A DNA stretch of 23,466 nucleotides from a virus. A program made the position numbers and the translations under genes. Numbering within the stretch: the first letter of the stretch is position 1; every line of letters begins with the position of its first letter. The stretch lies in the IMG/VR virus record IMGVR_UViG_3300023180_000407, positions 1 to 23,466 of that record; one strand, 5' to 3'. Shown here in pieces: positions 8,101 through 15,790 of this stretch. Under the pieces are notes generated by a model. It was not told the origin of the DNA. It worked only from the letters and a program-made list of their open reading frames with translations, and did not search any database.

Positions 8101-11100
8101 TGCTCCCCAATACTCTTCAATTACCAGATACTTTGATAGCACAGTTATCACATCAACTGCTGGAACTCCAGCTTGTGATGATGTAAGAGCGGCTATCGAT
8201 ACCCTTGCATATCTTTGGGTTGATGTTATTACTAACAATTCTGCTGGTAGGTATCTAGATGCTGCATATTTGATTGCTAGAAACAGAGATCTTATCGCAG
8301 ATCAAGCATTAATTAATACAGAAACTGCATTTACTTCTCTGAATTTATCAGATATTCACCAGAGAAAATGCCGTAGGGATATTAATTATATTCTAACTGG
8401 CGTTATCAAAGACTTAGTTACTGGAGGAAACTCTGGAATTGTTGAAAATGCAGAATTCTATTTCAGTGGTAATTCATTAACTGGCATTGATGCATCTCAA
8501 CTTGCCGAAACAAGATATGCATATGAGCAAGTAAGAGATCTTTCAATTGCTGCAATGCGTAATTGGACAGATGGAGCAGGAAATGCTATTGCAACAACAT
8601 CTCCAATTCCACAGTTTACTGATGGCACAATCATTGCAGATCCATCTTCTCCAGATTGTGCAAATGTAGCATCTTCTCTAACAACCATTTTTGGAACTCT
8701 TGATGGTATTCTCGAATACGCAGATGATCCAAACAGTCCAACTGCTATTGAACCAGGATCTACCACCAAAACATATGGAACGTTATATGATACCAACGAT
8801 ATCATTTCATATCCAGATAGCTATGTTTATGACCAAAATGGTCAGCGTATGGCAATCCGTGCTGACTATGATGACTACCCAATCATTGAAGCATCACCAT
8901 ATACCCAAAACTCTTCTGTTATCTCCTTCCTAGGCGGTGGAGGTGCTTTGGTTGATGGTTCCAAGGTCAAGCAACCAAACTGTCCTTTCCCTGGTCTAGA
9001 ACTTGACGGAACTGCGTCTTATCCTAATCAGGGTAAGTCGATGGTTGCATCGGCATTCACTATTGTATCCTTTGGAGGAACGGGTTACAAGGTCATCAAC
9101 GATGGTTACACTCAGTTGGTTTCTGTCTTTGTTATCTTCTGTGCCGATGGTGTTCTTGCTGAATCTGGTGGTTATTGTTCTATCACCAACTCCGCTACCA
9201 ACTTTGGTATCTATGCTCTGCGTGGTATTGGATACAGAGAAGAAGCTTATAGTTTCGACGTTGGAACTATCAGCAATATTTCATCAACTCCAACAGGAAG
9301 AACTATTCTGACTGTAAGTGGTCTTGGAAGAGAACCATTGGAGCACTATGTCGTTAAAATTGATGGATATAGAAACACAAATACAGAAATTGAATACTTT
9401 GTTGATGCTGTTAGTGGAGTAACAGTAGGTCCTCCATTCTCTGCTCAACTCACACTTGATAATGGAACAGGAGATGGATTAGACTTAACAAATGTATCTA
9501 CTGGTTCTGTAGTTGGTTTACCTCCTACTGGAACTACCATTAGATTACATAGACCTTCTATCGTTAACTCTTCCTCACACACATGGGAATTTGCTGGATC
9601 TGGAACAAACTATCTGGCTCTTCCAGAAAACGGTGGAACTAAGGTTGAGGCATATGAACAAGTTTCTCAACAGTATGGTCGTGTCTATGTTTCTGGAACA
9701 GATGAATTAGGCGACTTTAAGGTTGGCACATTTGCTAGAATTGAAAACAGAACTGGTGCTATTACATTTACTGGTACTGTTACAATCTCCGAAGTTGAAT
9801 TCCTCAAACTAAAAGGTGGTGATGTTGTTGTCACTGGTTTTGATGCGTCAAACACCCTAGGTGGTGCTAACTCAACAGATTCTAAACTACCAACTCAAAA
9901 GGCAGTTAGAGATTATATCACTAACAACCTTGGACCATACATCAACAAACCATATTCAACCAACGCTGTTCCTAGAGCACTTGTAGAACTTACCGATTCT
10001 GGCAAGATTTCTGTTGATCAAATTCCAGCACTTAGACCATTTGAGGTTTATACTGTTGCCAATCAGACAGAAAGACTTGCTATTGAAGGTGCTCTTGCTG
10101 GAGACATCGCAATTGAACAAGATACATCAACATCATATATTCTAAACAATGATCTGGATAGTCAGTTCTTAGGTTTTGATGTAGATACAGGACTTCAATT
10201 TACTATTGGAGACATCTTTACTGGAAGTGTAAGCAGTGGTCGCTTGCAGGCAACTGAATACAGACAGGGTGTTGTATATCAAATTAATATTACATCTGGA
10301 GGTTCTGGATATGCATCGCCACCAACGGTAACTTTATCTGGAGGAGCTCCTCAATCAGGATCAGTAGAATGTAAGGCAGAATCCGTAATCGCAAATGGTG
10401 AGGTTGTTGCAATTGATATTATCACATTTAATGGATATAAAGGTGGTAAAGGATATACTACCCCACCAGTCGTAACAATCGCAGCACCAGCAGGATCTGG
10501 CACTCAAGCAACTGCGGTGTCGGTAATTGAAAGTAGACTTTATGGAGATATTGTTAATAGAATTAAACTAGAAGATACCGATAGCATTGATAGTAGCGAC
10601 ATTCCAGCGGTAACGGTTGCTATTGATAGAGTTGTTAATACTTCAGCGTCAGATTCTAACAACTGGGTTTCTCTATCATCAAATCAGATTTCTGCTACAG
10701 ATATTGTATCTGGTGTTATTGAAACAGATCGTCTTGCTAGTGGCGGAGCTGCTAACTCTTTCACTTTCTTGAGCGGAGATCAAAACTTTGCGTTAGCAGT
10801 ACAATCTATTAAAGGTGCAGAGAGAAGATATTTTGCAAAATTAACATCTCAATGTAACAGTGGATCCAGTCAAATGATATTTGCTACATTGGCAGATGCT
10901 TTGATTGGACATGAAGTAATTGATAATGTAACTGGTATTCAACCAAATACAAACATCACCGCAGTTCTAACTGTTGGTGGATCAACTACAATTACTCTAG
11001 ACAGTCCAGTAACATCTACAATTGCCGCTGGTACTATTATTGAATTTGAACGTGGTGCTTCTCCAATCATTTTTGATTCCACATACACTCAAGGCAATTT

Positions 11101-13909
11101 TATTGATGATGTCATCATTGGAAATGGAGGAACAGGATTTACAAATGGTCAATATTTTGATCAAGATCTTGTAGGTGGAACTGGAACAGGATTAAAAGCG
11201 AATTTAACTATCTCTGGTGGAACAATTACTGAGATTACAGTAACTGATGGTGGTAGTGGATATGATGCTGACTTTGCAATCACAGTTCCACCAACTGCTA
11301 TTGGTGGTGGTTCTGGTCTAAACTTACTTGCTAAGGTAAGCACCGTAAATAAGCAATATGCAAACGTTGCACTTGATATTCAGAGAGTATCAGATCTAAC
11401 TATTTCAACTGATCTATTTGGAACAATTGGTGTTGCTAGATTTAAGAAATCGCAATTTATTATTGGTGCTTCTGGAAATGGTTCTGTTGAATTGGATGTA
11501 GGCGCTGATTCTGGTCTAGATGCGGACCTTCTAGATGGTCAGCAAGGTGAATACTATACTAATGCTACCAACCTATTCTCAGGAACAGTACCAAGTGATA
11601 GACTTTCTGGAACTTATAATATTAGTGTTTCTGGTTCTTCTGGTAACACACTAAGACTATCTACTGGAACAAACAACCCAACATCAAACCCATCTCCAGA
11701 TAACTTTGTTGGTGGTGTAGTTTCAAACACAATCAACAACAATGCCAATTCTCTCAGTGATGGTGGAACCAAAAATATGGTTCTCACACTTAGAGCAGGA
11801 GGAACTAGTTTCGATGCATCATTTGGTGGTGTAAGACAACTTGCATTTACTGATAATGATAATATGTGGTTGCGTGGTTCTGGAACTGGTGTTACTAGTT
11901 TTGGATCATGGGCAAAAGTTTGGACATCATTGAATGATGGTATTGGATCTGGTTTAGATGCTGACAGACTTGATAACAGACAAGGAGAATGGTATCAAAA
12001 TGCTCTCAATATTAACTTCGGAACTCTATCTGATAACAGACTTCCAAGATTTATTAGTGCAACGACTGTTAAAGATAGTTTAACTATTAAAGCATTTAAC
12101 GGAGATCCTAAGTATAGAATTTATATTTCGGGTCAAATTCTAAACACTACGCCATTTACTCCTGGAAACACAGTAAATCTTTATGATGCAGATGGTCAGG
12201 GAACTGGTGTAATTGCGATCGATAATATTATTGTTAACGACGAGACTGACAATTTTAATGACTACACTATTATTGTTGGCAGATTAACAACTGGTAACTT
12301 TATCGGTGCTCTTACAATTGGAGATGCTGGCAATAGAAAAGAGTTTGAAGATTTTACGATTGAAGATGGAAACACAATTCAAGTCGCAAAACTCGAAAGT
12401 GATGGGGGAACTGCTAACCTAAGATTAGGTAGAAAGGATGGAATTGCTTCTTCCCCTGGAATTTATTTCAATAGTTCTATTTTAACAGCAAACTATAATA
12501 CTGCTATTGTTGCAACTGGAGGTAATGCTACCGATGGTTCTGGAACACTAAATGCTTTGGTTGTTAATGCTGATGGATTTAATATTAACGGTAATGTTAT
12601 TTGGAACGCTGGTAATATTGAATTCCAGTCATCAAATGTTGCAAATACTGCTGTAAAGCGTGATGCAAATGGCAACTTTAGTGCTGGAACAATCACCGCT
12701 AATTTAACTGGTGCTGCTTCAGCAAACGTCTTGAAGGCTGGCGACAGAATGAGTGGTGGTTTGACAATTGGAACAGACGGAACTGCCGCAACGGTTGGTC
12801 TTCGTGTTCAAGGTCAATCTGCATTCTTGAATACTGTTACAATCGTTGATGACCTAGCAGTAGATACTGATACATTCTTTGTTGATGTATCTCAAGATAA
12901 TGTTGGTATTAATGTCGGAACAACACTAACTGCTGGTGTTGGTCTTGATATTCTTGGTGGTAATATTGCTGCATTGAGATTGCGTGGTCCTGCAAATACT
13001 TCAGGACATATGCTACTTCTTGATGGATCCAGAAGCACATGGTATGATGATGCTAACCATGCGATGATGTTTATTACATCTGGTGCTGGGGATGCAATGT
13101 ATGGAGCGGGTGAAGGCGCACACTGGATCTTCAACGGTAGGGCAGAAGATAGAGACTTTGTTTTCCGTAACAACTCTTCCAACAAACTAATCATTCAAGG
13201 TAATGGTGGTCTCAAGATTGAGAACAGTGGAACAAATTACGCTATTGATGCCGACAAGAAAGTTCTCTTTAGAGAGGGTGTTGTTCTTGATACTGGCAAT
13301 GATAACTCTGGCACATTCGTTGAAATGTTTGGTGCTCAGAACTATAGAAACTTTAGACTAAGTGCTCAGTCAACAGGAAACAATCGTTTTGCAATCCAAG
13401 CATCTAATACTGCTGGAAATAATGATTGGAATACAACCCCAGCATTACAAATTGATGGTAGCAATAATAGAGTTTCTATTAATACCACTGCTACTTCTGG
13501 AACAGATCCAGAAGACGGAACAACGGTAAGAAATTATCAATTAAATATTCAAGGAGATGTTAACTTTAATGGTCAGTTATTCCAAAATAATTCAGAATTT
13601 GTAACTTCTCGTTGGACTGAGGCAACCAATGAAGTTGATATCTATAGACTATCTAAGGTTGGCATTAATCAAGCAGATCCATCATATACTCTAGATGTAA
13701 ATGGAGATGCCAATGTTAGAGGAACAACCCGTGTAAGAGGAGATGCTCAATACTTAGATAGTTATGGTGTCATCAAGAGAAATAGAAATACTATTGCTGA
13801 AAATATTACCATTGGAGGTTCCGACAACGCTGCTTCTTATGGTCCTATTACAATTCAATCTGGATCTACAGTCACCATTTCTTCTGGTGGGGTTTGGAAT
13901 ATTCTATAA
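5141..13909 (+). CDS. Giant tail-fibre-like virion protein, 2922 residues
   Basis: The largest gene in the window. In order: N-terminal head; GSGY turns at 70-73 and 112-115; an aromatic 'VQWSSG..YFGQNVYQ' fibre module (about 191-245); an 'IATTEYV' collar-type motif (279-285); a predicted right-handed beta-helix beginning 'GGRIYVSQQIGSDLNDG' (about 294-420), as in pectate-lyase-like fibre domains; helical modules (778-975 and 1012-1175); a Gly-rich conserved block (about 1250-1370); 'GRVYVSG..GDFKVG' plus 'LPTQKAVRDYI' (1513-1605); a 'RLAIEGALAGDIA' module (about 1640-1670); more GSGY turns (1721, 1769, 1996-2067); two 'LDAD.LD..QGE.Y' units (2126, 2272) flanking a pyocin-knob-like 'MWLRGSG...SWAKVW' segment; 'WNAGN' and 'VKRDANGNFSAGTIT' segments (about 2485-2530); and a C-terminus ending 'TVTISSGGVWNIL'. 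I see no convincing C-terminal chaperone protease. A fibre or baseplate-skirt role is the likely function; receptor binding is inference. Confidence 0.85.
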   Translation: MSFNINSDKEFVRGSQPKFIGDQELTIRSGTGSAEKEILRAQLDEVTGLPRVGINRTGQRVNAITIVSGGSGYTTEPSVTIGAPQTAGGVQALASAFIFNGSVVNIAINNPGSGYTSPPSVTITGGNGGGATATSVLDTVDYELDINGAIRTSTSIISDTARILNLDIDNFITPDANFRAPNLKTFVNNTGVQWSSGIILQKDSYRYFGQNVYQALNTGVTGDSGPVHVDGIELNGEVQFKHIGFRVIDENSFAYNETGDAGIYPRSITPLLGDRSDKIATTEYVLNLATNDVGGRIYVSQQIGSDLNDGRSAVNPVRSIKKAAQLAWATPGVKETIIVSGGDYVEDNPISLPPDASVVGDNLRLVIIRPANPNKHIFKFGDKNYVIGVTYRDQVDSVGDSVATWDFAMVFDDKQRIVIDNEVNGDFGINFPIGHQIFGPDQFRVDFQENTGLSSLQTGLEVVGVNTGARAKIIGVRFDSTAGAEAYLTGELDVTLTSGSFLEGERFNYLITGTVGNSISLNITQTSGINTFRTTDDPDTLIPPGTYIHLDDTDDSSFTQGFYEVKSINDDNSPTFWDVEVVPILNAPEWDTTQSETINISEGNIVVESVDTTSLLSIRAEGEVVSTNYDITSSIPIQRLDFSLQGDPSIATGGFQNEQFGNAEDLGGVVFYTNALVGRSNIHDFKEGQEILIEGLPTAGPDLSALNGKQRIYKVLEDADGRSRRFVIPKKFPAIVDAEFDPGQNATVKSYSKSITLSLLNSPNTFPISTPVERRFQDACVFLRNNRDFIADEVVGKINDQFKREYYSVYNISGNSFDIYLGTLDHANTWISGGTVTFNGVTHNVTDFVYDTAITGVATVTTDNPFPGISEDDTVQLAGLLIECDAGQKIYPSYSSPTSGSNLGSNGDDQCRQDIVHFINALVRDLEFGTNHNVIEAAKKYIVNDKLTYIDDEIIQITRGIEYARELAIYAMCNWRTGNRTTGDPVYAPQYSSITRYFDSTVITSTAGTPACDDVRAAIDTLAYLWVDVITNNSAGRYLDAAYLIARNRDLIADQALINTETAFTSLNLSDIHQRKCRRDINYILTGVIKDLVTGGNSGIVENAEFYFSGNSLTGIDASQLAETRYAYEQVRDLSIAAMRNWTDGAGNAIATTSPIPQFTDGTIIADPSSPDCANVASSLTTIFGTLDGILEYADDPNSPTAIEPGSTTKTYGTLYDTNDIISYPDSYVYDQNGQRMAIRADYDDYPIIEASPYTQNSSVISFLGGGGALVDGSKVKQPNCPFPGLELDGTASYPNQGKSMVASAFTIVSFGGTGYKVINDGYTQLVSVFVIFCADGVLAESGGYCSITNSATNFGIYALRGIGYREEAYSFDVGTISNISSTPTGRTILTVSGLGREPLEHYVVKIDGYRNTNTEIEYFVDAVSGVTVGPPFSAQLTLDNGTGDGLDLTNVSTGSVVGLPPTGTTIRLHRPSIVNSSSHTWEFAGSGTNYLALPENGGTKVEAYEQVSQQYGRVYVSGTDELGDFKVGTFARIENRTGAITFTGTVTISEVEFLKLKGGDVVVTGFDASNTLGGANSTDSKLPTQKAVRDYITNNLGPYINKPYSTNAVPRALVELTDSGKISVDQIPALRPFEVYTVANQTERLAIEGALAGDIAIEQDTSTSYILNNDLDSQFLGFDVDTGLQFTIGDIFTGSVSSGRLQATEYRQGVVYQINITSGGSGYASPPTVTLSGGAPQSGSVECKAESVIANGEVVAIDIITFNGYKGGKGYTTPPVVTIAAPAGSGTQATAVSVIESRLYGDIVNRIKLEDTDSIDSSDIPAVTVAIDRVVNTSASDSNNWVSLSSNQISATDIVSGVIETDRLASGGAANSFTFLSGDQNFALAVQSIKGAERRYFAKLTSQCNSGSSQMIFATLADALIGHEVIDNVTGIQPNTNITAVLTVGGSTTITLDSPVTSTIAAGTIIEFERGASPIIFDSTYTQGNFIDDVIIGNGGTGFTNGQYFDQDLVGGTGTGLKANLTISGGTITEITVTDGGSGYDADFAITVPPTAIGGGSGLNLLAKVSTVNKQYANVALDIQRVSDLTISTDLFGTIGVARFKKSQFIIGASGNGSVELDVGADSGLDADLLDGQQGEYYTNATNLFSGTVPSDRLSGTYNISVSGSSGNTLRLSTGTNNPTSNPSPDNFVGGVVSNTINNNANSLSDGGTKNMVLTLRAGGTSFDASFGGVRQLAFTDNDNMWLRGSGTGVTSFGSWAKVWTSLNDGIGSGLDADRLDNRQGEWYQNALNINFGTLSDNRLPRFISATTVKDSLTIKAFNGDPKYRIYISGQILNTTPFTPGNTVNLYDADGQGTGVIAIDNIIVNDETDNFNDYTIIVGRLTTGNFIGALTIGDAGNRKEFEDFTIEDGNTIQVAKLESDGGTANLRLGRKDGIASSPGIYFNSSILTANYNTAIVATGGNATDGSGTLNALVVNADGFNINGNVIWNAGNIEFQSSNVANTAVKRDANGNFSAGTITANLTGAASANVLKAGDRMSGGLTIGTDGTAATVGLRVQGQSAFLNTVTIVDDLAVDTDTFFVDVSQDNVGINVGTTLTAGVGLDILGGNIAALRLRGPANTSGHMLLLDGSRSTWYDDANHAMMFITSGAGDAMYGAGEGAHWIFNGRAEDRDFVFRNNSSNKLIIQGNGGLKIENSGTNYAIDADKKVLFREGVVLDTGNDNSGTFVEMFGAQNYRNFRLSAQSTGNNRFAIQASNTAGNNDWNTTPALQIDGSNNRVSINTTATSGTDPEDGTTVRNYQLNIQGDVNFNGQLFQNNSEFVTSRWTEATNEVDIYRLSKVGINQADPSYTLDVNGDANVRGTTRVRGDAQYLDSYGVIKRNRNTIAENITIGGSDNAASYGPITIQSGSTVTISSGGVWNIL
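5342..5545 (+). repeat. GSGY turn pair near the N-terminus of the giant fibre protein
   Basis: Two units of the form 'GSGYT..PSVTI' followed by a Gly/Ala-rich linker (residues 70-84 and 112-130). The same unit returns around bases 10292-10520 ('GSGYASPPTVTL' and 'GKGYTTPPVVTI') and in looser form at 11126-11340. All are in frame and appear to be structural spacers. Confidence 0.7.
7469..8590 (+). repeat. Tandem helical module in the giant fibre protein (two copies)
   Basis: Two diverged copies share 'DA(C/A)..(L/I)(R/A)(N/R)NRD(F/L)IAD', then 'C(R/Q)(Q/R)DI', 'KDL' or 'RDL', a 'N..(V/I)(I/V)E(A/N)A' segment and 'YARELAIYAMCNW' or 'YEQVRDLSIAAMRNW'. Copy 1 covers residues about 778-975, with a beta insertion at about 805-905; copy 2 covers about 1040-1148. 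A partial third start lies near C1173. The copies carry matched cysteines (C911 and C1077). The module is predicted alpha-helical, in contrast to the beta-rich remainder. Confidence 0.65.
10844..11059 (+). repeat. Small beta module shared with the 1413-residue protein
   Basis: The stretch has the order 'IGHEVI...GI..NT.I..V....TITLDSPV...IAAGTIIEF'. It matches the pattern of the modules at about 1283-1486, 1493-1670 and 2249-2440 in the upstream gene (a hydrophobic-Gly pair, a variable loop, an I..I/V strand, 'T(I/V)xL/V', a short gap, then 'I.F'). The similarity is by eye and the copies are strongly diverged. Confidence 0.45.
11519..12050 (+). repeat. Duplicated 'LDAD.LD..QGE.Y' fibre units flanking a knob-like segment
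   Basis: Residues 2126-2155 and 2272-2300 share 'GLDAD(L/R)LD', '(Q)QGE(Y/W)Y.NA.N' and 'GT...(D)(R/N)RL'. 'LDADLLDG' elements are common phage tail-fibre motifs. Between them is a segment ending 'NMWLRGSG..SFGSWAKVW', which resembles the pyocin-knob carbohydrate-binding type found at phage fibre tips. Function is inferred from family resemblance. Confidence 0.6.
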
Positions 13910-13912
13910 ATA
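13905..13912 (+). promoter_or_regulatory. T4-type late promoter TATAAATA fused to the stop codon of the giant fibre gene
   Basis: A perfect TATAAATA box, the late promoter core used by T4-like phages with a gp55-type sigma factor. Bases 13907-13909 of the box are the TAA stop of the preceding gene. It lies 23 bases upstream of the ATG at 13935 and is the only perfect box before the oxygenase block, so it probably drives the run from 13935 onward. Confidence 0.75.
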
Positions 13913-13934
13913 AGTATACTAGATCATATTAATT

Positions 13935-14126
13935 ATGTCTACGGGTAAACTAACAGTTACGACGGCTAATCCATCAGTTGCTGTAAACCTTCCAATCCAT
14001 CCAGTTGGAGCTATGCCAAGAGCTCAGGAAGGTTCAATTTGTTTTAATCCAGATAATGGTAAAGTGTATTTGTATGCACCAAATAGTGATGGTGTTTTAA
14101 TTTGGCAAGAACTACAGAGGCAGTAA
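13935..14126 (+). CDS. Small fibre-head module protein, 63 residues
   Basis: The whole protein is one module: 'MSTGKLTVTTANPSVAVNLP', then 'PRAQEGSICFNPDNGKVYLY', then 'WQELQRQ'. It aligns with the first 50-60 residues of the two Gly-rich proteins in this window (14134 and 22119) and with the 'RFN...W.SL' copies in the 1413-residue protein. It therefore looks like a stand-alone version of a virion attachment or trimerisation module. It follows a perfect late promoter with a 22-base leader and is seven bases from the next gene. No Shine-Dalgarno sequence is obvious. The role is unknown; part of a fibre, or a remnant left after loss of a downstream fibre domain, are both possible. Confidence 0.75.
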   Translation: MSTGKLTVTTANPSVAVNLPIHPVGAMPRAQEGSICFNPDNGKVYLYAPNSDGVLIWQELQRQ

Positions 14127-14133
14127 AAGAATT

Positions 14134-15189
14134 ATGTCTACATTAAATGCTGGAACTTTAAACGTAACTGGAACCCTTCAGTTACCATCTTACACAGTTG
14201 CTCAAAGAAATGCTTTAAGCAAGTCTGTTGGGATGATGATTTATAATAGCGAGGACGGTGGTATTGAAGTTTGGGATGGAAGCGAATGGAAATCTGCTGT
14301 TGGAGCAGGTGGAGGATTTATCGAAGCAGCTGGCGGAGCAATTGCCAACGACGGAGATTTTAGAATTCACACATTCAATAGTGTAAATAGTTTTGTTGTT
14401 AATGCAGTTGGAGATTCCACTCAACCATTTGGAAACACTGTAGATTATCTAATTGTCGCTGGTGGCGGTGGCGGTGGCGGATTTGGTTCTGGAGATTTCA
14501 ATAACTTTGGATCTGGCGGCGGCGGTGGCGCTGGTGGAGTTCTAAAAACCAATGGATACAATTACGCTGTTTCTGCTGGATCATTTAGTATTTCTGTTGG
14601 TGGCGGTGGAAACGGTGGAACTGGAAATGCTGCTGGAAGTCCTGGTGGAAACAGTTCATTTGGAACTCAGATTGCTTATGGTGGCGGCGGTGGCGGTCAG
14701 CAAGATAAAGCAGGACAATCTGGTGGATCTGGCGGTGGATCTGGAACTGATGGCGATGGTTACAACCAACCAACCGCTCCTGGCGTCTCTGGACAGGGAA
14801 ATAGAGGTGGTCGAGGCGCTTCTTCTCAGAATGGCACTAGTGGTGGAGGCGGTGGTGCTGGAGAAGCAGGTCAAGATGGTTACACTAGACCTAACTCAGC
14901 TCCAGCTAGAGGTGGAAATGGTTTTGGTTCATCCATTTCTGGAACTGTTCAAACTTATGGTGGAGGCGGAGGTGGTGCAAACTACCCAGGCGGTCCACAC
15001 TCTCCCAATGGAGGAGCTGGTGGTGGAGGATCTGGTGCTCTGTCACCAACCGCTTCTGGAAACCCAGGAACGGATGGTCTTGGTGGAGGCGGTGGTGGTG
15101 CTGCTGACCAAGATCCTAGAGATTATCCAGAACCAAAAGGTGGTAATGGTGGCGGTGGCGTCGTAATTGTTAGATATAAATTCCAGTAA
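14134..15189 (+). CDS. Glycine-rich adhesin-like tail-fibre protein (copy 1), 351 residues
   Basis: Two parts. Residues 1-55 are a fibre head (MSTLNAGTLNVTG, P18-S-Y20-T, R25, then 'GMMIYNSEDG' and 'WDGSEWKSAV'). After a short beta region (60-105), the strand 'VDYLIVAGGGGGG' opens a polyglycine domain (about 107-345) with many G4-G7 runs separated by Asn/Ser/Gln/Pro loops; it closes with 'GGGVVIVRY'. Glycine-rich domains of this class occur in phage tail proteins, and the T-even-like phage S16 adhesin gp38 uses a polyglycine sandwich for receptor binding. A receptor-binding role here is inferred from that parallel. The protein is paralogous to the product of 22119-23198: both heads align without a gap through residue 25. 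A long open frame in another phase (14552-15166) is only a by-product of GGT/GGC codon runs. Confidence 0.8.
   Translation: MSTLNAGTLNVTGTLQLPSYTVAQRNALSKSVGMMIYNSEDGGIEVWDGSEWKSAVGAGGGFIEAAGGAIANDGDFRIHTFNSVNSFVVNAVGDSTQPFGNTVDYLIVAGGGGGGGFGSGDFNNFGSGGGGGAGGVLKTNGYNYAVSAGSFSISVGGGGNGGTGNAAGSPGGNSSFGTQIAYGGGGGGQQDKAGQSGGSGGGSGTDGDGYNQPTAPGVSGQGNRGGRGASSQNGTSGGGGGAGEAGQDGYTRPNSAPARGGNGFGSSISGTVQTYGGGGGGANYPGGPHSPNGGAGGGGSGALSPTASGNPGTDGLGGGGGGAADQDPRDYPEPKGGNGGGGVVIVRYKFQ
14455..15165 (+). repeat. Polyglycine-coding GGN repeat tract (copy 1)
   Basis: Dense runs of GGT, GGC and GGA codons encode G-tracts of four to seven residues, with short non-glycine loops in between. The base pattern GGTGGCGGTGGC is locally repetitive on the + strand and would favour slippage or recombination with the matching tract at about 22400-23185. 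Confidence 0.8.
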
Positions 15190-15194
15190 GAAAA

Positions 15195-15782
15195 ATGGCA
15201 CATTTCGCAAAAATCGATCAGAGTGGTACAGTAGTTGACATCGTAAAGGTGGACGACGAAATTTTATTGGACGAAAATGGAGATGAAAATGAAAATCTTG
15301 GAATTAAGTTTCTTCAAGATGTTCTTGGTGGACCATATGATTGGAAACAAACCTCATACAATGCATTCAAAGGTAGACATAGATTACATTTAGCTCAATC
15401 TGATGGAGAATATGTAGAACCAGTGTATGGCACTAAACCATGTCTAAGAAAAAATTATGCATCTATTGGCGGAAAATATGACTATGTAAGAGATGCATTT
15501 ATTGGGGTAATGCCAGATGCTATAAATGTTGTTTTGGATGAAGATTGTTGTCACTGGGAATGCCCATACGAATCAAATCAGACAACTGACAATACTGGAA
15601 ATCCTTTGTCATACACAGACGAAACAGATTATAAACCTGTAAACTCAAATTTAAATGCATCGAGAAATTGGGTTTGGGATAATGTTAATAAAACATATAC
15701 GAAAGTTCCATCTTTTGAAACTGTTCCAGTAAACTATGTTTACGATTCAATTCAAGGGAAATGGGTTAAACAATATTTTTAA
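15195..15782 (+). CDS. Phage accessory protein, 'MAHFAKI...W.QTSYN...RKNYASIG' family, 195 residues
   Basis: I recognise the N-terminal pattern (MAHFAKIDQSGTVVDIVKVDD, then LLDENGDENE.LGI.F) and the core 'WKQTSYN', 'RKNYASIGGKYDY' and 'RDAFIG' as a small protein family common near tail and structural genes in cyanophages and other marine phages; its function is unknown. Relative to the compact form I know, there is an insertion between QTSYN and RKNY (residues about 57-88) and an extended C-terminus with repeated 'W..(N)...(Y/K)' elements (NWVWDNVNKTY, GKWVKQYF). C118, C119 and C123 with H120 cluster around 'DEDCCHWECP', possibly a metal-binding or disulfide spot. It is five bases downstream of the adhesin-like gene and eight before the oxygenase run. 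Confidence 0.75.
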   Translation: MAHFAKIDQSGTVVDIVKVDDEILLDENGDENENLGIKFLQDVLGGPYDWKQTSYNAFKGRHRLHLAQSDGEYVEPVYGTKPCLRKNYASIGGKYDYVRDAFIGVMPDAINVVLDEDCCHWECPYESNQTTDNTGNPLSYTDETDYKPVNSNLNASRNWVWDNVNKTYTKVPSFETVPVNYVYDSIQGKWVKQYF

Positions 15783-15790
15783 AATAAATT

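Noticed and set aside
14458-14465. GCTGGTGG octamers (E. coli Chi sequence), also near 14530, 15016, 22446, 22722 and 5399
   Set aside because: They encode Ala-Gly-Gly in frame within glycine-rich tracts and the host is not an enteric bacterium, so a recombination-signal role is not supported.
14552-15166. 204-codon open frame in another forward phase, Val/Leu/Glu-rich
   Set aside because: It exists because GGT/GGC/GGA runs of the Gly-rich gene read as GTG/GCG/GAG in the shifted frame. It has no start signal and an unnatural composition.
15175-15182. TATAAATT, one mismatch from the late box
   Set aside because: It encodes the conserved C-terminal R-Y-K-F of the Gly-rich protein and is only 13 bases from the next ATG, too close for a usual late promoter.
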